Assembly: GCA_903845465.1 (NCBI GenBank)
Contig: CAIMXQ010000013.1
Span: forward strand, 1-10,146
Length of the DNA: 10,146 bases
Direction of reading: 5' to 3'
Source of the DNA: an uncultured Actinomycetes bacterium
GTDB lineage: Bacteria; Actinomycetota; Actinomycetes; Nanopelagicales; Nanopelagicaceae
Shown here: positions 6,281-10,146 of the stretch, in pieces
Numbering within the stretch: the first letter of the stretch is position 1
Layout: each line of letters starts with the position of its first letter
The notes under the pieces: model-generated
Seen by the model: the letters and a program-made list of their open reading frames with translations, nothing else
What the model was told of the DNA's origin: nothing
Database searches by the model: none
Translations under genes and position numbers: made by a program

Positions 6281-9001
6281 TCAGCCTGAACCTTCGGTGT
6301 TTCCAGCATCTGCTGAACGCACATCGAAGATTCGGTACTTATCAATTGCCTCTTGAACTACAGATTCCTTAACCTCGCCAGCCTTTGCAAGCTCTGCAAG
6401 TGTTGCAACAGCGATCGATTCTGCATCAACTTTGAAGTGGCGACGAAGTGCACCGCGAGTATCGGAAAGCCCAAAGCCATCTGTTCCAAGTGATACAAAT
6501 GCATTTGGAACCCACGGTGAGATTTGATCTTGTACTGCGCGCATAAAGTCAGAGACTGCGATAACAGGTCCTTCTGTTCCGCGTAGCTTGTCGGCAATAT
6601 AAGCAGTCTTCTTATTCTTTGGATTGAGCATATTGTGGCGATCTACCTCAAGGCCATCGCGACGAAGTTCATTCCATGAAGTCACTGACCAGACAGAGGC
6701 TGCTACGCCCCAATCTTCAGCAAGAAGTTTCTGTGCTTTCAGAGCCCAGTTAACACCGACGCCAGATGCCAAGATTTGAGCATTCTTCTTACGTTGACGT
6801 GATGCACCAGAGTAAAGATAAATTCCCTTAAGTAGACCGTCGATATCCAAGTTATCTGGTTCAGCAGGTTGCATGTAAGGCTCGTTGTAAACGGTCATGT
6901 AGTAATAAATATTTTCGCTGTTCTCGCCATACATACGACGTAGACCATCTTTGAAGATATGTCCGACTTCGTAGGCAAATGCTGGGTCATATGAAACAAC
7001 TGCTGGGTTAGTTGCGGCAAGAAGGTGTGAATGACCATCTTCGTGTTGCAGACCTTCGCCATTGAGCGTTGTGCGCCCTGCTGTTGCACCGAGAACAAAG
7101 CCACGAACTAATTGATCAGCAGCTGCCCAGAAAGCATCTCCTGTGCGCTGGAATCCAAACATCGAGTAGAAGATGTAGATCGGAATCATCGGTTCGTCAT
7201 GTGTTGAGTAGGAAGAACCCACTGCAGTAAAGGATGCAACTGATCCTGCCTCGTTGATACCTTCGTGCAGAATGACGCCAGATGTAGATTCTTTATATGA
7301 CAACATCAAATCGCGGTCTACAGCCATGTACTGCTGGCCATGCGGTGAGTAAATCTTTAGTGATGGGAATAGTGAATCGAGACCAAAGGTACGTGCTTCA
7401 TCAGGGATGATCGGAACAATGCGGTTGCCAAGTCCAGGATCTTTCACGAGATCTTTCAACATACGGACAAACGCCATCGTTGTCGCAACTTCTTGTTGAC
7501 CTGAACCGCGACGCACTGATTCGTAGGCGCTATCGGCCGGTTGTGGAAGTGGACGGGAAACTTTGCGACGGCTTGGAATTGATCCACCGAGTTCGCGACG
7601 ACGTTCTTCGAGGTACTTCATCTCGGGTGAATCTGCAGGAAGCTTGTAATACGAAGGTGTGTACTTATCAAGCTTGTCATCTGCCAATGGAATTTCAAGG
7701 CGATCGCGGAATTCGATGATGTCTTCGAGAGTCATCTTCTTCATCTGGTGCGTTGAGTTACGACCTTCGAAGTGCGAACCAAGAGTCCATCCCTTAACTG
7801 TCTTAGCCAAAATAACTGTTGGACGGCCATTCTTTTCGGTTGCAGCTGTGTATGCAGCAAAGAGTTTGCGGTAATCATGGCCACCGCGCTTGAGGTTCCA
7901 AATCTGATCATCGGAGTAGTTAGCAACCATCGCTGCAGTGCGTGGATCGCGATTGAAGAAGTGCTCGCGAACAAATGCTCCGCTTTCAGCTTTAAATGTC
8001 TGGTAATCGCCATCGAGAGTGGTGTTCATCAAATTCACAAGCGCACCTTCGCGATCTTGTGCAAGAAGTGGATCCCAACCGCGGCCCCATACAACCTTGA
8101 TGACATTCCAGCCTGCGCCACCGAAGATAGATTCGAGCTCTTGAATAATCTTGCCGTTACCGCGCACAGGGCCATCGAGGCGCTGCAAATTACAGTTAAC
8201 GACAAAGGTTAAATTGTCGAGCTTCTCACGTGAAGCAAGACCAATCGCACCCAAAGTATCGACTTCATCCATTTCGCCATCACCAAGAAATGCCCACACA
8301 TTTTGATCGCTTGTGTCTTTGATTCCGCGGTTATGTAAGTAGCGGTTGTAACGCGCTTGGTAAATTGCATTGATTGGGCCAATACCCATCGACACAGTTG
8401 GGAATTGCCAGAAGTCCGGCATCAAACGTGGATGTGGATATGACGATAGTCCGCCACCTTCGTGCGAAAGTTCTTGGCGGAATCCATCAAGTTGGTTTTC
8501 GCTAAAACGGCCTTCAAGAAATGCACGTGAATACATTCCGGGAGAGGCATGTCCTTGGAAGAAGATTTGATCCCCGCCACCTGCGTGATCTTGTCCGCGG
8601 AAGAAGTGGTTGAACCCAACTTCATAAAGAGCCGCAGATGATGCATAAGTAGAAATATGTCCACCGACGCCAACGCCTGGGCGCTGTGCGCGGTGCACCA
8701 AGATTGCAGCGTTCCAACGTACGGCTGCGCGAATGCGACGTTCAATATCTTCATCGCCTGGAAACGCTGGTTCATTCTCTGGAGAAATAGTGTTGATGTA
8801 ATCAGTTGTTCGAAGGTCAGGAAGACCAATCTTCTTCTCATGCGCTCGCTTCAAAAGCTGGAGCATCAAGTAACGCGCACGAACTGGGCCAGCAGCATTT
8901 AAAGCTGCATCAAAGGAGGCTTGCCATTCAGCCGTTTCAGCAGGATCTGTATCTACTAATTGGTCGATTATCTGATCGGGCGATCCGGCGAATTCGGTCA
9001 T
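6281..9001 (-). CDS. aceE: Pyruvate dehydrogenase E1 component, single-chain type
   Basis: This 906-residue thiamine-diphosphate enzyme decarboxylates pyruvate and transfers the acetyl group to the lipoyl domain of E2, feeding acetyl-CoA to the TCA cycle. It is the homodimeric AceE type (E. coli 886 residues), not the alpha/beta type. Residues 116 and 148-157 carry the conserved H and FFQGHASPGM segments. The ThDP motif runs from GDGEMDE (240-246) to NLQRLDG (271-277). Further on, the NGEGLQHEDGHSH and AYEVGHIFKDGLRRMYGE stretches closely match E. coli. The gene is intact. No aceF or lpd is adjacent, which is normal in Actinobacteria. The ATG at 9001 has no Shine-Dalgarno sequence and a GAGAAT hexamer six bases upstream. 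It diverges from the DUF3052 gene, with an inverted repeat between them. Confidence 0.97.
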   Translation of the reverse strand: MTEFAGSPDQIIDQLVDTDPAETAEWQASFDAALNAAGPVRARYLMLQLLKRAHEKKIGLPDLRTTDYINTISPENEPAFPGDEDIERRIRAAVRWNAAILVHRAQRPGVGVGGHISTYASSAALYEVGFNHFFRGQDHAGGGDQIFFQGHASPGMYSRAFLEGRFSENQLDGFRQELSHEGGGLSSYPHPRLMPDFWQFPTVSMGIGPINAIYQARYNRYLHNRGIKDTSDQNVWAFLGDGEMDEVDTLGAIGLASREKLDNLTFVVNCNLQRLDGPVRGNGKIIQELESIFGGAGWNVIKVVWGRGWDPLLAQDREGALVNLMNTTLDGDYQTFKAESGAFVREHFFNRDPRTAAMVANYSDDQIWNLKRGGHDYRKLFAAYTAATEKNGRPTVILAKTVKGWTLGSHFEGRNSTHQMKKMTLEDIIEFRDRLEIPLADDKLDKYTPSYYKLPADSPEMKYLEERRRELGGSIPSRRKVSRPLPQPADSAYESVRRGSGQQEVATTMAFVRMLKDLVKDPGLGNRIVPIIPDEARTFGLDSLFPSLKIYSPHGQQYMAVDRDLMLSYKESTSGVILHEGINEAGSVASFTAVGSSYSTHDEPMIPIYIFYSMFGFQRTGDAFWAAADQLVRGFVLGATAGRTTLNGEGLQHEDGHSHLLAATNPAVVSYDPAFAYEVGHIFKDGLRRMYGENSENIYYYMTVYNEPYMQPAEPDNLDIDGLLKGIYLYSGASRQRKKNAQILASGVGVNWALKAQKLLAEDWGVAASVWSVTSWNELRRDGLEVDRHNMLNPKNKKTAYIADKLRGTEGPVIAVSDFMRAVQDQISPWVPNAFVSLGTDGFGLSDTRGALRRHFKVDAESIAVATLAELAKAGEVKESVVQEAIDKYRIFDVRSADAGNTEGSG

Positions 9002-9007
9002 ACCCGT

Positions 9008-9013
9008 ATTCTC
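9008..9013 (-). promoter_or_regulatory. Candidate -10 element of aceE
   Basis: On the minus strand this reads GAGAAT and ends six bases before the aceE ATG, the spacing expected for a leaderless mRNA. It has the key A and final T of the -10 consensus but not the first T. A TTGCGC lies 17 bases further upstream as a weak -35. It is supported mainly by position and by the same hexamer before the DUF4032 gene. Confidence 0.38.
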
Positions 9014-9022
9014 GCGCCTAAG

Positions 9023-9065
9023 GGGTTTAAGCGCAAAAAAATCGGCTGTGAGGCTGCTTAAACCC
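9023..9065. repeat. Inverted repeat between aceE and the DUF3052 gene, possible operator
   Basis: GGGTTTAAGC at 9023-9032 is the exact reverse complement of GCTTAAACCC at 9056-9065, with a 23-base spacer that includes a run of seven A (9035-9041). The pairing can extend by a G-T and an A-T pair outward. The arms lie about 21 bases upstream of the aceE ATG and about 35 upstream of the DUF3052 start, between the two presumed promoters. That placement suits a regulator binding both arms, though a simple hairpin cannot be excluded. No known operator was recognised. Confidence 0.5.
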
Positions 9066-9100
9066 TTGTAAATATCGGTCTCATCGGTTGGACTTATCCC

Positions 9101-9493
9101 GTGGCAATGCGCATGGGTTTTGCTAAAGGAGAGCTAATCCTCGAGATCGGGTATGGAGCCGATTGCGATGATGCTCTCCGTGCTGAGATAAAGAAAATAG
9201 TCGGCACAGAATTTCACGAAAATTCCACCAATGAAGTTGTCGATGCAGTCATTCTCTGGTTCCGCGACGATGATGGTGATCTCGTAGATGAATTAATGGA
9301 TGCAATGGCATATCTGACTGAGACCGGACCAATCTGGGTTCTCACTCCCAAGGTCGGTCGCGATGGCCATGTGGAACCAAGTGATATTCAAGATGCCGCA
9401 CCTACATGCGGATTGAGCCAAACATCAACGCTTGCAGTCGCACAAGATTGGACCGCCACTCGTCTAGTGGCACGTAAGGCTGGCAAGCGATAG
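9101..9493 (+). CDS. DUF3052 family protein
   Basis: This is a 130-residue acidic, soluble protein of unknown function. It matches the actinobacterial DUF3052 family, typified by Rv2239c of M. tuberculosis (from memory). Shared features are an EIGYGADCDD stretch at 15-24, the acidic core LWFRDDDGDLVDELMDAM at 52-69, the IWVLTPKVGRDGHV segment at 78-91, and the basic tail ending AGKR. No catalytic motif is visible. It sits divergent from aceE and nine bases before the AhpE-like gene, a neighbourhood also seen in mycobacteria, which hints at a link to central metabolism or redox balance. The start is uncertain: GTG at 9101, or in-frame ATG at 9107 or 9113. The conserved part begins near the 9113 Met, and no Shine-Dalgarno sequence or leaderless-type hexamer clearly favours one of them. 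Confidence 0.9.
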   Translation: MAMRMGFAKGELILEIGYGADCDDALRAEIKKIVGTEFHENSTNEVVDAVILWFRDDDGDLVDELMDAMAYLTETGPIWVLTPKVGRDGHVEPSDIQDAAPTCGLSQTSTLAVAQDWTATRLVARKAGKR

Positions 9494-9496
9494 ATT
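9491..9496 (+). promoter_or_regulatory. Candidate -10 element of the ahpE-like gene, overlapping the upstream stop codon
   Basis: TAGATT fits TAnnnT and ends exactly six bases before the ATG at 9503. Its first three bases are the TAG stop codon of the DUF3052 gene. A possible -35, GTGGCA at 9467-9472, has 4 of 6 matches to TTGACA at an 18-base spacing. There is no Shine-Dalgarno sequence. The peroxiredoxin could therefore have its own leaderless transcript in addition to readthrough from the DUF3052 gene. Confidence 0.5.
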
Positions 9497-9502
9497 CGCG
9501 TC

Positions 9503-9961
9503 ATGACACTGACCATTGGCCAAGCCGCACCAGATTTCGAATTAAAAGATCAGCACGGAAATAAAGTTCAGCTCTCATCATTTAAGGGCAACAAGAACGT
9601 AGTCGTTCTCTTTATTCCATTCTCATTTACCGGTACTTGCACAGGCGAACTCTGCGCAATCCGCGATGATCTTGCCGTTTTCCAGAATGACAACGTTCAG
9701 GTACTTGCAATCTCATGCGACTCAATGCACTCACAGCGCATCTTCGCCGAGCAAGAGGGATACAAGTTCCCAGTACTCGCAGATTTCTGGCCACATGGCG
9801 CAGCAGCAAAGGCATTTGGAATCTTCAACGAAGATCTCGGATGCGCGATGCGCGGAACTTTCATCATCGATAAAGAGGGCATCATTCGCTGGTCAGTCGT
9901 TAATGGCCTTGGCGATGCTCGCAATAATGGCGATTACAAAACCGCTATTGCTGCACTGTAA
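9503..9961 (+). CDS. ahpE: AhpE-like thiol peroxiredoxin with CxxxxC motif
   Basis: This 152-residue cytoplasmic AhpC/TSA-family peroxidase reduces hydrogen peroxide, organic peroxides or peroxynitrite. The thioredoxin-like fold starts with an APDFELKDQHG strand (9-19). The peroxidatic Cys46 sits in FTGTCTGELC, after a conserved Pro39. The DFWPHGA segment at 94-100 and GIFNE at 106-110 closely match M. tuberculosis AhpE. Unlike that one-Cys enzyme, this protein has a second cysteine, Cys51, at the spacing of the resolving cysteine in BCP-type enzymes, so it may work by an intramolecular disulfide reduced by thioredoxin. Cys72 and Cys114 are further cysteines. The ATG is nine bases after the DUF3052 stop codon and six after a TAGATT hexamer. 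Family is certain; the AhpE name rests on similarity and neighbours. Confidence 0.92.
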   Translation: MTLTIGQAAPDFELKDQHGNKVQLSSFKGNKNVVVLFIPFSFTGTCTGELCAIRDDLAVFQNDNVQVLAISCDSMHSQRIFAEQEGYKFPVLADFWPHGAAAKAFGIFNEDLGCAMRGTFIIDKEGIIRWSVVNGLGDARNNGDYKTAIAAL

Positions 9962-10007
9962 TCTCGCATACTTCACGCACGATTTTCGTTCTTTCGCGTA
10001 TATAAAG

Positions 10008-10013
10008 TAGTAT
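10008..10013 (+). promoter_or_regulatory. Weak candidate -10 element of tRNA-Val
   Basis: TAGTAT fits TAnnnT and ends 19 bases before the first base of the tRNA, which would leave a short 5' leader for RNase P. No good -35 is seen. The 9962-10032 gap otherwise holds only a weak ACGA/TCGT hairpin at 9979-9989, too small to call a terminator for the peroxiredoxin gene. Confidence 0.3.
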
Positions 10014-10032
10014 TCGCAAGCATTACTTAGCC

Positions 10033-10104
10033 GGGTGGCTAGCTCAGTGGTAGAGCGCCTCGTTTACACCGAGGATGTCGGGGGTTCGAAACCCTCGCCG
10101 CCCA
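10033..10104 (+). tRNA. tRNA-Val, anticodon UAC
   Basis: The 72 bases fold into a complete cloverleaf. The acceptor stem GGGTGGC/GCCGCCC has one G-T pair. The D arm is GCTC/GAGC with a 7-base loop. The anticodon stem is CCTCG/CGAGG around the loop TTTACAC, and the anticodon TAC is at 10065-10067. The variable loop has five bases. The T arm is GGGGG/CCCTC around TTCGAAA. The discriminator base is A at 10104, and CCA is not encoded (CAG follows), so the 3' end must be added by the nucleotidyltransferase. It decodes GUA and related valine codons. Confidence 0.97.
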
Positions 10105-10111
10105 CAGATAT

Positions 10112-10146
10112 TTACTCTCCTTCGTAAGCCTTCTTCATCACTGCAA
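10112..10146 (-). CDS. Possible 3' end of a minus-strand gene leaving the window
   Basis: Reading in from the right edge on the minus strand, one frame gives A-V-M-K-K-A-Y-E-G-E and then a TAA at 10114-10112. The charged ending looks like a plausible protein C-terminus. It stops eight bases short of the tRNA, as expected for a convergent neighbour in a compact genome. Only about ten residues are visible, so no family can be named and the frame may not be coding. Confidence 0.3.
   Translation of the reverse strand, partial: AVMKKAYEGE

Noticed and set aside
6250..6285. Terminator between the transporter and aceE
   Set aside because: Only a four-pair CTAC/GTAG hairpin is visible near the transporter stop codon, with no strong T-run on either strand; too weak to call.
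7772..8212. 146-residue plus-strand open frame inside aceE
   Set aside because: It lies fully antisense to a highly conserved enzyme, has no recognisable domain or ribosome site, and is the kind of frame long conserved genes produce on their other strand.
8422..8841. 139-residue minus-strand open frame in a second frame of aceE
   Set aside because: It overlaps conserved AceE sequence in another frame on the same strand. Its translation has no family resemblance.
9020..9068. Inverted repeat as a transcription terminator
   Set aside because: It lies upstream of both flanking genes rather than downstream of either, has a 23-base loop, and no T-run follows the second arm.
10033..10104. tRNA-Val as an integration (att) site
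   Set aside because: No integrase, no repeat of the tRNA 3' end and no compositional shift is visible nearby.

Overview
The window looks like part of a streamlined, low-to-moderate GC actinobacterial chromosome, most likely a freshwater acI / Nanopelagicales-type organism. The taxon is an inference from three things: actinobacterial gene content (a single-chain AceE, a DUF3052 protein, an AhpE-type peroxiredoxin, a kinase-like DUF4032 protein), roughly even base composition, and extreme compactness. Gaps between genes run from a 3-base stop-codon overlap to about 100 bases. No mobile element, CRISPR array or gene-free stretch over 300 bases is present.

Layout, left to right. (1) A minus-strand aldehyde dehydrogenase runs off the left edge, so its C-terminus is missing. 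It diverges from a plus-strand COG2945-like alpha/beta hydrolase with only 22 bases between the two ATG codons. (2) The hydrolase converges on a minus-strand AI-2E-family membrane protein, and the two TAA stop codons overlap within one TTAA. (3) The AI-2E gene diverges, across 34 bases, from a three-gene plus-strand operon: a kinase-like DUF4032 protein, a cysteine-less thioredoxin/TPR co-chaperone of the CnoX (YbbN) type, and a major facilitator transporter. (4) The transporter converges on a full-length minus-strand aceE (pyruvate dehydrogenase E1). (5) aceE diverges across a region carrying a 10-bp inverted repeat from a DUF3052 gene, followed by an AhpE-like peroxiredoxin and a tRNA-Val(UAC). 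A minus-strand gene may end at the right edge.

The genes are mostly housekeeping: carbon metabolism (aceE, aldehyde dehydrogenase), protein quality control (CnoX-like), peroxide defence (AhpE-like) and transport. The aceE / DUF3052 / ahpE cluster, with aceE divergent from the other two, resembles the arrangement in Mycobacterium tuberculosis (Rv2241, Rv2239c, Rv2238c, from memory), so it is an old actinobacterial neighbourhood.

The most interesting signal is in the starts. Several lead genes have no Shine-Dalgarno sequence but have a -10-like hexamer 5-7 bases before the start codon, as expected for leaderless mRNAs. At 1041-1050 two such hexamers on opposite strands overlap by two bases and each lies exactly 6 bases from its ATG, forming a minimal bidirectional leaderless promoter. 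I found no clearly novel multi-gene system. The nearest candidate is the kinase-like DUF4032 / co-chaperone / transporter operon, whose function is unknown.
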